From DATKQY01 sp035532475 (GTDB lineage: Bacteria > Actinomycetota > Acidimicrobiia > Acidimicrobiales > Bog-793): 44,652 bases of DNA. Below, piece by piece: positions 32,859 through 40,900 of this stretch. Positions within the stretch are counted from its first letter, which is position 1. Each line of letters starts with the position of its first letter. A program made the position numbers and the translations under genes. Under the pieces are notes generated by a model, which saw only the letters and a program-made list of their open reading frames with translations, did not search any database and was not told where the DNA came from. Where the stretch lies: NCBI GenBank assembly GCA_035532475.1, contig DATKQY010000051.1, forward strand, positions 1-44,652, given 5' to 3'.

Positions 32859-33290
32859 GTGAAGCGTCCGCGGACCCGTGTGATCGCGCTCGCCGTGATC
32901 GAGCACCCCGATCGCCCAGCGCTCCTCGTCTCGGAGGGCTTCGACCAGTCGCGCCAGCAGCGTTTTCACCGGCTCCTCGGGGGCGGGGTGCACTTCCAGG
33001 AGCTCGGCGCGGAGGCAGTCGCTCGGGAGCTGCGGGAGGAGCTCGGCGTGGAGATCCGGGTCGAGCGTCTCGCCGGGGTCCTCGAGAACATCTTCACGTA
33101 CGAGGGGCGCCCAGGGCACGAGATCGCGCTGGTCTTCACGGCCTGCTTCGAGGATCGCGCCCTTTACCGCCGCGACCGGTTCGCCGGCATCGAGGAGGAG
33201 CCGGTGGACGCGCTGTGGCGACCGGTCGGGGAGTCCGGCTGCTCGATACCCCTCTACCCGCCCGGTGTGCTCGAGCTGCTCAGGACCTGA
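32859..33290 (+). CDS. Nudix hydrolase
   Basis: A 143-residue Nudix-family pyrophosphohydrolase, likely acting on a nucleoside diphosphate linked to a small group. The Nudix box G-x5-E-x7-R-E-x2-E-E is clear at about residues 42-64 (GGGVHFQELGAEAVARELREELG). The C-terminal part reads GHEIALVFTACFEDRALY and ends in a proline-rich helix. The GTG at 32859 is preferred: a TAGAAC box ends 7 bases before it, and the longer frame is Arg-rich and unlike the family. Confidence 0.8.
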   Translation: MKRPRTRVIALAVIEHPDRPALLVSEGFDQSRQQRFHRLLGGGVHFQELGAEAVARELREELGVEIRVERLAGVLENIFTYEGRPGHEIALVFTACFEDRALYRRDRFAGIEEEPVDALWRPVGESGCSIPLYPPGVLELLRT

Positions 33291-33397
33291 CGGCGGCGGT
33301 CCCCCCGCCGCCCGGCCGGACCGCTTGCCGCCCGGTGGCCTCCGGCGCGCAGGTGACCGGCTCGCCGCGCCAGGCAGCGTGTGGTCGCGTCCCGGGC

Positions 33398-34105
33398 TCA
33401 GGTGGTCATCTCGCCCGGGGCGCGGGGGTCACGGGTGTAGCTCGTCGCGTAGCGGGGAGTGGGCAAGGTGGCAGGGACGTCGGCGATCGGCTGGTCCGCC
33501 GCGAGACGCAGCGGGATCTGGCCCGCCCACACCGGAAGGTCCAGGTCCTCCGGGTCGTCGACGGGCCCGCCGGCGCGGACCTTGGCGGACGCCTCACCGA
33601 TGGGCATCCGCACCACCCGGGTGGCACGCAACTCCTCGTCGGTCGGCGGTCGGGCGTCAGCGCTGCGGCCCGCGACGAGGTGCTCGACGATCGCGACGAG
33701 CGCGGTGCGCTTGTCCTCCATGTCGGTGACCTCCGACGCGGTGCCGAAGACCACCACGGACCGGTAGTTGATCGAGTGGTGGAAGGCCGAGCGGGCGAGC
33801 ACGAGCCCGTCAACGAGCGTCACCGTGACGCAGGCCGGCACTCCCGAGCACAGTGCGCGCAACATCGCGCTGCCGAGCGCGCCGTGCAGGTAGAGGACAT
33901 CGCCGGCGCGCGCGTAGGCCGTCGGAACGACGACTGGTCCCTCGGCACTCGAGAAGGCGACGTGGCAGATGAATCCTTCGTCGAGGATCCCCCTGATCGT
34001 CGACGCGTCGTAGCGACCCCGATCGGCCTTGCGACGCAGTCGCACCCGCCGGGCGGGGGACGGCCCTGGCGAAGACTCGTCCACCTTAGGGTTCGATGGC
34101 TCCAT
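33398..34105 (-). CDS. Pyridoxamine 5'-phosphate oxidase-like flavin-binding protein
   Basis: A 235-residue member of the split-barrel flavin-binding group. A basic N-terminal leader (about 1-35) precedes the barrel: GFICHVAFSSAEGPVVVPTAYARAGDVLYLHGA, then ACVTVTLVDGLVLARSAFHHSINYRSVVVFG, which is characteristic of the family. It probably binds FMN or F420 and reduces or senses a small molecule; the substrate is unknown. GAGG lies about 8 bases before the ATG at 34105. It ends convergent to the Nudix gene about 100 bases away. Confidence 0.78.
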   Translation of the reverse strand: MEPSNPKVDESSPGPSPARRVRLRRKADRGRYDASTIRGILDEGFICHVAFSSAEGPVVVPTAYARAGDVLYLHGALGSAMLRALCSGVPACVTVTLVDGLVLARSAFHHSINYRSVVVFGTASEVTDMEDKRTALVAIVEHLVAGRSADARPPTDEELRATRVVRMPIGEASAKVRAGGPVDDPEDLDLPVWAGQIPLRLAADQPIADVPATLPTPRYATSYTRDPRAPGEMTT

Positions 34106-34223
34106 CGACCGATCCTCGCGTATCCGCGTCCCGGCGGTCAGGGCAAGTGGCCCGTGCTGCGATCGGGCTCCGCCGGGGCTGGGCTCGCCGCTCAACGCGA
34201 CGGCCAGGATCCGTGCGTGCTCC

Positions 34224-35849
34224 CTAGTGGCCGAGCAGTCCCGCTACCGTCTGCGCGAGGGTCGTGACGGTCGTCGCGACGGCGCCGTCGACCGTGGACG
34301 CTGCCGAGCCCGCCGCGTTGCCGGCGTCAGCTGTCGCGCCGGCGACCGTCGAACCCGCGCCCACGACGGAGTTGGCGACCGTCGGCGCTGCGGCGGCAAC
34401 CGTCGACGTCACCGTCGCGGTCCCCGTCGCGCTGCTCGCGTTCGGCGCCGGCGTGGCCGGCGGCGTGCCGCCCGCTCCGGCTGGTGATCCCGGGGTCGCG
34501 CCGACTGCGACCGCCGTCACGGCCTGGACCGCGCTGGCCGCGACCGCCGTCGGAGCCTGCAACGTGCTTCCGGCGGCCGCCGTCACCGTCTGGAGCGCGT
34601 TGTCGACGGCCGCCGCGGCGGCCTGCAACGCGCTCCCCACTGCCGCCGCGAGCTGCTGTGAGGCGGTCGTTGCGCTGGTCGCGACGTCAGTGACCGCGTT
34701 GGCTAGGCCGGTGGTCGGGCCGCTCGATGCCTGCCCTGTTGCAGGAAGGACGTTCTCGGAGCGCGCGGACGACCCGATCACGGCCGGGGCGGTGACAGCC
34801 CCGGTTGCAGCATCGCTCGTCGTGTCGCTCGCTCTCCCGGCACCTGCCGGCGAGGATGCGGTGCCCGGACTCGAGCCATTCGAGGACGGCGGACCGCCCA
34901 TAGCGGCAGCAGCGGTGCTCGTCGTCGGTCTCGGCTGCCCGAGGCCGCGACCAGGAGCGCCCGGACCGGCTGTGCTCTCGCCACTCACCCCGCCGATCGT
35001 CGTGAAGGCGTGCGCGCGGCCTTGCAGCGCGTCGGGTGCGCGCGGGTAGTCGAGCGCATGCGGACCTCGGTGATAGTGCGGGCCGATCGCCACGACGCTC
35101 GCGATCGTCGCCGCCGCGACGACTGCACCCACCGTCCCGAGCCGGACCGCGATGACGGGAGCGTCTGCGGTGTCCGCCGGATTGGAGGCGTACAGACCGA
35201 TCAAGCGGCCGAGCCCGCGACGCACGCGGAGGAATAGGAGGACGGCGGCACCATCGCCTCCCGCCAGGGCCATGAACTCTTTGCGGAGCGCCCGTCGTGC
35301 ACGGAACAGCAGGGTCTCGATCGTCGATATCGCGACGCCTTCGTGATCCGCGATCCTCTGGTATGTCCAGCTCAGCTGCTCTCGGAGCTCGAGGACCTCA
35401 CGGTGCCGAGGTGATAGGTGGCGAAGCGCCTCGAGCGCGAGCTGGCCGTCGAGGGTGGCGAGCGTCTCCTCGTCCTCGGCGACGACGGGGGTCGCGAGCC
35501 GGCTGATCCTCTCCCGCTCGAACGGCTCGCTTCTGCGGCGCCGGTTCCAGTCCATGCAGACGTTGTGGGCGATGACGCGTAACCACGGGTAGAAATGACG
35601 ATCCCCGCTCAGGCTCGCGAGCGCCCGCCAGGCGCGCACGAACGACTCCTGCGTGGCGTCCTCGGCGTCGTCGAGGTCCAGGAGGTGCTGTCGGCAATAC
35701 CGGACGAGCCGGTCGCGGTACCACGCGAACAGCTCGCCGAACGCGTCCCGATCGCCTGCCTGGGCGCGCTCGACCAGCAACCGGTCCGCGGCGGGGTCCA
35801 CGTCACCGATCGAGCGCTCACACGTCACCACCACGTGCTTGCCCATCAA
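34224..35849 (-). CDS. ECF sigma factor with membrane anchor and long Ala/Thr-rich C-terminal tail
   Basis: A 541-residue protein. Residues 25-105 are sigma region 2 (DAEDATQESFVRAWRALASL, YPWLRVIAHNVCMDW) and about 138-192 region 4 (HLSPRHREVLELREQLSWTYQRIADHEGVAISTIETLLFRARRAL). A single hydrophobic segment (236-256, GTVGAVVAAATIASVVAIG) follows, then 280 residues of Ala/Thr/Ser/Pro/Gly. Within this tail, Gln recurs every 11 residues (about 398, 409, 420, 431, 442), a hendecad pattern that may form a coiled coil. Some ECF groups carry C-terminal membrane and sensor extensions; here the tail would be outside the cell. No anti-sigma gene is adjacent. Confidence 0.8.
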   Translation of the reverse strand: MMGKHVVVTCERSIGDVDPAADRLLVERAQAGDRDAFGELFAWYRDRLVRYCRQHLLDLDDAEDATQESFVRAWRALASLSGDRHFYPWLRVIAHNVCMDWNRRRRSEPFERERISRLATPVVAEDEETLATLDGQLALEALRHLSPRHREVLELREQLSWTYQRIADHEGVAISTIETLLFRARRALRKEFMALAGGDGAAVLLFLRVRRGLGRLIGLYASNPADTADAPVIAVRLGTVGAVVAAATIASVVAIGPHYHRGPHALDYPRAPDALQGRAHAFTTIGGVSGESTAGPGAPGRGLGQPRPTTSTAAAAMGGPPSSNGSSPGTASSPAGAGRASDTTSDAATGAVTAPAVIGSSARSENVLPATGQASSGPTTGLANAVTDVATSATTASQQLAAAVGSALQAAAAAVDNALQTVTAAAGSTLQAPTAVAASAVQAVTAVAVGATPGSPAGAGGTPPATPAPNASSATGTATVTSTVAAAAPTVANSVVGAGSTVAGATADAGNAAGSAASTVDGAVATTVTTLAQTVAGLLGH

Positions 35850-35929
35850 ACCTCCCGCGCGGGCCCCGGTCTCGGTCGGGGGTTGCGAGTGCTGCTCCGA
35901 GTGGACGCCACGGCGTGTAGGGGGTCAGT

Positions 35930-36413
35930 TCATGTTGCGGTGTACGGCATCGAATAGCAACGGCCCTCAGAGGGCACCTGCCTGGCCGGCGTCCAACCGT
36001 CGCGTTGCAGCGTTGTGCGCAGCGCGCCGATCGCTTCCCTCGCCAGCTGGCTGACGCGGCTCGCCGAGATGCCGAGCACCTCGCCGATGTGGGACTGGGT
36101 GCGCCGAGCCACGAGGTGCATGTCGAGCACGGTCCGTTGGCGCTTGTTGAGCTGGGTGAACGCGGCGCGAAGTGCCGCGTGACATGCAGTTTGGACGCAG
36201 TGCGCTTCCGGCCCGTGCGACGGATCCTTGGATCGCCTCACCAATCAGGGGTGCATACTTCACCAGCAGCGCATTGCGTGTCTGCCGACTCGGCTCGGCC
36301 CAGTGGCCCTCCCAGAGCAACCGCCGCCGTTCAGCTGCCACCCCGTCGGAGACTCGCCGTGCTTGCGGCCTCGGAAGTCGCCGTGTCCCGTGGTGCTTCA
36401 CTTCCGTCGCCAC
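35930..36413 (-). pseudogene. Broken sigma-70 family factor (region 4 intact)
   Basis: The 3' part encodes an intact region 4: FTQLNKRQRTVLDMHLVARRTQSHIGEVLGISASRVSQLAREAIGALR, typical of FliA/WhiG- or SigB-like factors. Its frame has no region 2. In another frame upstream (about 36231-36413) a start and the first residues of such a factor can be read, GHWAEPSRQTRNALLVKYAPLIGEAI. The two pieces are joined by a short stretch that fits neither, so most of regions 2 and 3 seems to be deleted, with a frame change. A GTG near 36413 behind AAGGGATG is the probable old start. Confidence 0.55.
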
Positions 36414-36704
36414 GTTCGTTTCATCCCTTCTCGTCGTTCGGACCCGGACGGCTGACCGATCGTCTCGAGAGACCGAGACGGGGCAGTCGCCCGAGCGGTG
36501 GCTTCCAGGATCAGCAGTGCTGAACGTGGGCACGCCGGAGGTGGGGCGCCAGGCGCAAAGCGTCGAGCGCCGCGGGCGCGGTCGGGACATGAGATGCACG
36601 CAGCGGCAACGCGATGCGCCGACGGCGCAGCATCGAGATGTCGCGGAGCGCAGCGGACGTGAACAGCTGCGTCCATGCCCCACGCCGTCCCTGGCACGGG
36701 CCGC
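36414..36704. other. Gap without a supported gene
   Basis: About 290 bases between the broken sigma gene and the PilZ gene. No family-like protein, tRNA or clear hairpin is seen. Confidence 0.4.
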
Positions 36705-37076
36705 TCATGACGGCCCGGTCGATCCGGTCGCGACGCGGCGGTCGCGGCCGGGGCGGTCACGCGCGGCTCCGGCCGGTTCATCGAACTCGATGCCGAGCCG
36801 CGCCTCGTCGAACTCAATGCCGATCCGCAGCTGCCCCTCCCGACCCGGGGTCGTGCACCGGACCTGGCCCCGCAGGTCAGCCGTGACCAGGATCGCCCTC
36901 CCGGCGTCGACCCCGGGGAGCGGACCGAGCCGGCTCGCGTCGCTGAGCTCCAGGGAGGCCCCGGCGGGCGAGACGTCCACGATGCGGCAACGCCGCCACT
37001 CCGCCTCGTCGTCGCCTTCAAACCTGTACCAGCCGCTCCAGTCGGTCGCCTGTCGTGGCAGTCGTCTTCGGTCCAT
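36705..37076 (-). CDS. PilZ-domain protein with an internal tandem duplication
   Basis: A 123-residue PilZ-like protein, a c-di-GMP-binding fold. It starts with the PilZ-type RRLPRQ (residues 3-8), then the beta barrel with DVSPAGASLEL (about 34-44), matching the usual DxSxxG motif. The family's ending strand GIEFDE occurs twice in a row (GIEFDEARLGIEFDEP), from a 27-base imperfect tandem duplication at about 36778-36831. GAGGTG lies 6 bases before the ATG at 37076. It may be a c-di-GMP sensor for surface or secretion functions. Confidence 0.75.
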   Translation of the reverse strand: MDRRRLPRQATDWSGWYRFEGDDEAEWRRCRIVDVSPAGASLELSDASRLGPLPGVDAGRAILVTADLRGQVRCTTPGREGQLRIGIEFDEARLGIEFDEPAGAARDRPGRDRRVATGSTGPS

Positions 37077-37743
37077 GTCGTGCACCTCGTTTCGGGGTCG
37101 CTCCGGCGCGTAGCCGGGTCGGGACGGGCTCAGGTTGCTGCGCTGACGACAGGGAGCGAGCTCGAGAATCTGGTCGGTCGCTCCGCCGCCGGCAGTGAAA
37201 CGAAGCTGGGCGACGCGACTTGCGCGAAAAGTCCCGTGCCAACGGCATAAACATGTCAGCGGGTACTCCGAAGTACATGAAATGGTGCGACCTGGCACGG
37301 ATACGCGCGAGAACGACATGGCCGCTCGAGCGACGGCACGGTTCGGCTCTCCGCCGCGACGAGCAGGCGGGAGGCAGCAGGCCGACACCGCCCGTCCGCA
37401 GCCGCCGCCGCCAGCGACGACTGCTCCGCCGACGCCGGGAGTGTGGACGGCATGGGCGCGGTGGCGTCTCGCTGCGGCTGACGCCACAAGTCGCGCCATG
37501 TGGACTCGCCGGTACACGCCGGACGGATCCGGCACGCGTGCGATTGGCGCCAGCGCCGCAGCACAACCTCGGCCCGCCTGAGGACGGGTGACCTCGACGG
37601 GCCCGGTACGGCGATCGCGGTCATCGCCTGGAGCGGACCTTTGCCCCTGGCGTCGAGGCCCGTTTGGCTACAGGCTGCGGAAGCGAGCGTTACGTGCGGG
37701 CGCTGACGGCGATGCAGGGTCTCGAGACGATCGGGAGGCGAAG
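37077..37743. other. Long gap with lower GC and secondary structure
   Basis: No family-like protein is seen in 670 bases. The stretch around 37210-37290 is lower in GC than its neighbours and contains nested inverted repeats (see next entry). It should hold the PilZ promoter (leftward) and the promoter of the small membrane-protein gene (rightward). Confidence 0.4.
37234..37300. ncRNA. Candidate structured element (nested inverted repeats)
   Basis: CCGTGCCA (37234-37241) and TGGCACGG (37293-37300) form a perfect 8-base stem that encloses 51 bases. Inside lies a 5-base hairpin, GTACT (37263-37267) with AGTAC (37272-37276), around a 4-base loop. The element is 158 bases upstream of the PilZ start on its leader side. 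It could be a riboswitch-like leader, a terminator region or a repeated palindrome. It does not match the c-di-GMP-I consensus that I know. Confidence 0.3.
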
Positions 37744-37947
37744 ATGAAAGACTTCTCTGCGCTGGCGGCCGCGGGTCCGACCTTCTTCCTCAGCGCTTGG
37801 CTGCTCATGCTCTTCGCCGGGGTCGTGAGCCAGGACGTCGGCATACGGCCGTTCGGATATGTCACATCCATGGTCGTAACCATCGGGCTCTGGCTCGTCG
37901 TCGCCCCCGGCGTCGGGGCGATCGTCCGCGCCACCAAGAAGCGCTGA
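37744..37947 (+). CDS. Small two-helix membrane protein
   Basis: A 67-residue protein with two hydrophobic segments (about 8-28 and 38-60) and a short basic tail (RATKKR), predicted to lie in the membrane. GGGAGG lies 5 bases before the ATG at 37744. Similar small membrane proteins are common and of unknown function. It is alone and about 240 bases before the AMIN-like gene. Confidence 0.65.
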   Translation: MKDFSALAAAGPTFFLSAWLLMLFAGVVSQDVGIRPFGYVTSMVVTIGLWLVVAPGVGAIVRATKKR

Positions 37948-38188
37948 ACGCCATCGAGGACGAACATCACGACGATCACCGCCGCAGTGCTGCCGCGGCA
38001 GCCGTCTTCGCGTTCGCAGCGCTCACGTGCCGTGTCGGCTCTTGGCATGTCGGGGCTCGCCGGCTATCGCGGCCGCTCGTTCGAGGGTTCGTCACCGTGC
38101 GAGTACGCCAGATGTGACGTTCGACCGTAAGTGCGGCAGGCGCGCTGGTGGATCATGTCTGTGGGCCCACTCGCCGGGAGGTGCCGTC

Positions 38189-38887
38189 ATGAGGTGCGCT
38201 CCAGCACGTTCGGTGGCAACCACGGACCTCGTCACACGGCCCGAAGCTGGCTCGTGTCGCGAGGGGCCTCGCGTCCGCGGGCTTCGAGGCAGTGGCACGA
38301 GACGTCCCGCTTGGACGCGGCTGGCCATCTGTCTGTTCGGGTCGGCGGTGCTGTTCGGCGGTGTGGCCGACCCGGCGATCGCGGCCTCGACACGCCCATG
38401 GGTCGGAGGATTGTCCGTGGGCGACGACACCTCGACCATGCCGGCACCCGCGCCGAGCACCTTCACGACCCTGGCCAAATCGGCTCCGTCGCCCAATCCG
38501 CGCCGAGTCGTTCAGCTGTGGCGCGTCCGTGTCGCCGACGATGGGCAGTTCGATCGCGTCGTGTTTGACGAGCGGTTCGCGAGCGCGGGGTATTCGGTGC
38601 GCTACCTCCGCAGGGTGACGGCCGACCCGAGCGGGCTGCCGGTCGCGGTCCAGGGGAAGTACTTCTTGCAGGTTGTGTTGCGTGAGACGAGTACGAGGGC
38701 TGCTGCGGGTGACCGGACCTTCATCGTGCCCGTGGTCACGCCGAACCTGCGCGTGGTTCGGCAGATCAAGAAGACCGGCGAGTTCGAGGCGGTCGTGAGC
38801 TTCGCCGTCGGCCTCAACGCCCACAAGGGCTTCCGCGTGATCAGACTGGTCAACCCATACCGGCTCGTCCTCGACGTTCATCACTGA
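38189..38887 (+). CDS. Secreted AMIN-like domain protein
   Basis: A 232-residue exported protein. The long N-terminal arm ends with a hydrophobic signal segment (LAICLFGSAVLFGGVADPAIAAS, about 46-68), followed by a Pro/Thr/Ser linker. The rest is an AMIN-like domain: QFDRVVFDERFASAGYSVRYL, then GLPVAVQGKYFLQVVLRE, and the end KGFRVIRLVNPYRLVLDVHH, a block typical of this domain in actinobacteria. These domains bind cell-wall or envelope components. GGGAGG lies 7 bases before the ATG at 38189. Confidence 0.75.
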   Translation: MRCAPARSVATTDLVTRPEAGSCREGPRVRGLRGSGTRRPAWTRLAICLFGSAVLFGGVADPAIAASTRPWVGGLSVGDDTSTMPAPAPSTFTTLAKSAPSPNPRRVVQLWRVRVADDGQFDRVVFDERFASAGYSVRYLRRVTADPSGLPVAVQGKYFLQVVLRETSTRAAAGDRTFIVPVVTPNLRVVRQIKKTGEFEAVVSFAVGLNAHKGFRVIRLVNPYRLVLDVHH

Positions 38888-39229
38888 GAGGCGTCGGGCG
38901 CGCACGGGTCTCTGGCTCAGCGGTCGTCCGGCCAGGTCCTGAAGGGATCGCTCGGCGCCGGATCCCGGGCGGCGATGCGCACGTCCTCCGTTTCCGTGTC
39001 GACGGGTCTCGAGGATCGCGATGACCTGGTCTTCGGTGTCGGAACGCACGAGCTTCAGCACGGCTCGGTTGCTTGCCTAGAATGCTCTGACCAGCTCGAA
39101 CGTGGTCGTGCAGCTCGAACGTGAGGTGTTCTCGTTTGGGGTTGACCTGCCCGTTCGTGGCGTGATCGAGCGGTCACCCGCGGGTTGAGCGGTCAGCGCC
39201 CACGCGCTGTCCACAGGGAGACGCCCGGC
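38888..39229. other. Gap without a supported gene
   Basis: About 340 bases with no convincing gene. On the minus strand a short frame (MLKLVRSDTEDQVIAILETR, near 39000-39061) looks protein-like but breaks after 20 residues, so it may be the remnant of a small gene. No RNA gene is seen. Confidence 0.35.
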
Positions 39230-39400
39230 TCAGCTCGCCTCATGGTCCGCCGGGTCGGACTCAAAGGTCGCAAGCCCGATAGCTTCGAGGCGGGCGAGCA
39301 ACTCCTTCAGCCGGTGGTCGTTCGCGACAACGGGACGGTAACGCTCAGCCTGCTCGGGTGAGAGCCAGCGCCCAACGGTCTTGGCGGACACCTGGGAAAG
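39230..39400 (-). pseudogene. 3' remnant of an HTH-type gene
   Basis: A 53-residue frame (from a GTG at 39391) reads SAKTVGRWLSPEQAERYRP, then NDHRLKELLARLEAIGLATFESDP and stops. The first part looks like the end of a HTH recognition helix, and its frame stays open a few codons upstream as RLSQV. The expected N terminus is missing because the next sequence belongs to a rightward recombinase remnant. It is not assigned to a family. Confidence 0.4.
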
Positions 39401-39690
39401 CCTCGAGCATCCCCGGCCACGACGCCTTCCCCGCGAGCGCGCGAAGGCCCCGTACTCTCCCGCAGAGATCGCCTCCTACCTCGCCCTCTGCGACACCCAG
39501 CCGACCGAGCTTCGCCGGATGCGCTCCTCCGTGCTGATCTGTCTCGGGGCAGGAGCCGGGCTCGTCGGTGCCGGGCTTCGTCATGTGCGCGGCTCAGACG
39601 TCGTCTCGCGCGCCGGGGGTGTGCTCGTTCTCGTCGGCGGGCGCCGGCCACGAGCCGTCCCGTGCTCTGGCTACACGCGGGTCCTCCCAA
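39400..39690 (+). pseudogene. Tyrosine-recombinase-like remnant
   Basis: A rightward frame reads APYSPAEIASYLALCDTQPT, LRRMRSSVLICLGAGAGLVG, GLRHVRGSDVVSRAGGVLVLVGG and RRPRAVP. This resembles the first part of an integrase catalytic domain, with the helix carrying the LxLGAGAGL motif just before the first catalytic Arg (here GLRHVRG). The rest, with His-x-x-Arg and Tyr, is missing: the toxin-antitoxin pair begins after about 60 bases in the same frame. This looks like the truncated remnant of an older mobile element. Confidence 0.45.
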
Positions 39691-39720
39691 GAGACGGGAA
39701 GGGAAGCGACGCCGGCGGAA

Positions 39721-39750
39721 TTGACAATCGATCCAGGTACTGCCAATGTA
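39721..39750 (+). promoter_or_regulatory. Promoter of the DUF1778/GNAT toxin-antitoxin pair
   Basis: A perfect -35 (TTGACA, 39721-39726), an 18-base spacer and a -10-like AATGTA (39745-39750) end 5 bases before the antitoxin ATG. GTAC at 39737-39740 and at 39748-39751 flanks a 7-base spacer in the same region and could be part of an operator. Confidence 0.45.
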
Positions 39751-39755
39751 CTCAC

Positions 39756-40034
39756 ATGACGTCGACCAAGGACGACCGGCTCCAGATCCGGGTCGCGCCG
39801 GAGCGCAAGCGCATCCTTGAGGAGGCCGCCGAGAGCGCGCACCTGTCGGTGTCGGCCTTCGTGCTCCAGGCCGCCGAGGCGCGCGCCGGTGAGATCCTGC
39901 TCGAGCGCCAGCTCGTGCGGCTCGCTCCACAAGCCGCCGAGGCGTTCGCCGCCGCGCTCGAGCGGCCGGCCGAGGTCAACGAGCGGCTCGCTGCTGCGCT
40001 CAGCCGGCCCCGGAAGTTCTCCTGGCTTGACTGA
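39756..40034 (+). CDS. DUF1778 family antitoxin (TacA-like)
   Basis: A 92-residue antitoxin with a ribbon-helix-helix N terminus: DRLQIRVAPERKRILEEAAESAHLSVSAFVLQAA is the DUF1778 signature, binding the operon's own promoter. The C-terminal helix (AAEAFAAALERPAEVNERLAAALSRP) should wrap the GNAT toxin. The ATG at 39756 is chosen as the family start, 5 bases after the -10 box; the upstream part of the frame belongs to the recombinase remnant. It overlaps the toxin start by 8 bases. Confidence 0.85.
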   Translation: MTSTKDDRLQIRVAPERKRILEEAAESAHLSVSAFVLQAAEARAGEILLERQLVRLAPQAAEAFAAALERPAEVNERLAAALSRPRKFSWLD

Positions 40035-40545
40035 GCTCCGGCGGCCCGAGCCGCTGGACGCCAAACGCCATCACCGTCAGGACTTCGACTGTGGCGACTC
40101 GTCCCTCAACGACTGGCTGCGCCGCTATGCGGGCCAGAACCGGCGCGCCAACACCGCGGCCACCTGGGCGATCGCCGACGCCGGCGATGTCGTTGTCGCC
40201 TACGCCTGCTTGTCGATGACCGGGATCGACCCCTCGGCGGCACCGACGGCGCTCGCGAAGGGCTCGCCCGACCCGGTGCCGGCGCTGCTCCTCGGTCGGC
40301 TCGCCGTGGATCGGCGTCATGCAGGGCTCGGCATCGGCACGGCGCTCGTCGCCCACGTCCTTGCCACGGCACTCGAGCTGAACACAGCAGCAGCGTGCAA
40401 GGCGATCGTCGTCGTTGCCCTGGACGAGCGGGCGAGGTCGTGGTGGGAGCGACTCGGGTTCCATCCGTTCGATCCGCTCGACGCGGGTTGTCTCGACCTG
40501 TACCTGCTCACCGACGAGATCGCAAGGACGCTCGGGGGAGCCTGA
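40027..40545 (+). CDS. GNAT-family toxin (TacT/AtaT-like)
   Basis: A 172-residue N-acetyltransferase paired with the DUF1778 antitoxin. Toxins of this type acetylate charged tRNAs and stop translation. The family's FDCGDSSLNDWLRRYA is near the start, the acetyl-CoA loop reads RLAVDRRHAGLGIGTALV (about 97-114) and the late WWERLGFHPF segment corresponds to the usual YxxxGF motif. The start is TTG at 40027 (MTELRRPE), overlapping the antitoxin stop; no ATG is available in this region. The TTG start may keep toxin output low. Confidence 0.82.
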   Translation: MTELRRPEPLDAKRHHRQDFDCGDSSLNDWLRRYAGQNRRANTAATWAIADAGDVVVAYACLSMTGIDPSAAPTALAKGSPDPVPALLLGRLAVDRRHAGLGIGTALVAHVLATALELNTAAACKAIVVVALDERARSWWERLGFHPFDPLDAGCLDLYLLTDEIARTLGGA

Positions 40546-40900
40546 TCCGTGCGCCTACCGCGTCAGCATCGAGGCAACTACCTCCCCGTCCGGTTGCGAC
40601 GCTTGGTGTGACCATTCGGCGCTCGGCTCGGCGCACGGAGGACGACCGATTTCGGTTCACCGACGTTCACTGGGAGCCACACCGAATCGCCGACTCGGGC
40701 GCGCAGGTGCCGGGAGTCTGGCGGTCGGGGCTGAGGCCCATACGTGCCGTTCGGTACCGCCTTGTCGCGCCCGAGGATCGTGGTTCGGTATCGACGATCT
40801 GTACGCAGGTCCGGCGCATTGGCTTGCTGTCGAAGAGAGAGCACTCACGCGACCGGTCGCGCGGCACGCAGCGAACTCCACGAGGTGCGATGATCGACGA
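40546..40900. other. Gap without a supported gene
   Basis: About 355 bases between the toxin and the DinB-like gene. No frame resembles a known protein and no hairpin stands out. Confidence 0.4.

Noticed and set aside
37234..37300. c-di-GMP-I riboswitch
   Set aside because: The conserved loop sequences of that class are absent; only the stem layout and the PilZ neighbour hint at it.
39180..39230. DnaA box (TGTCCACAGG near 39208)
   Set aside because: One imperfect site without neighbours, AT-rich DNA or dnaA/dnaN genes does not support an origin.
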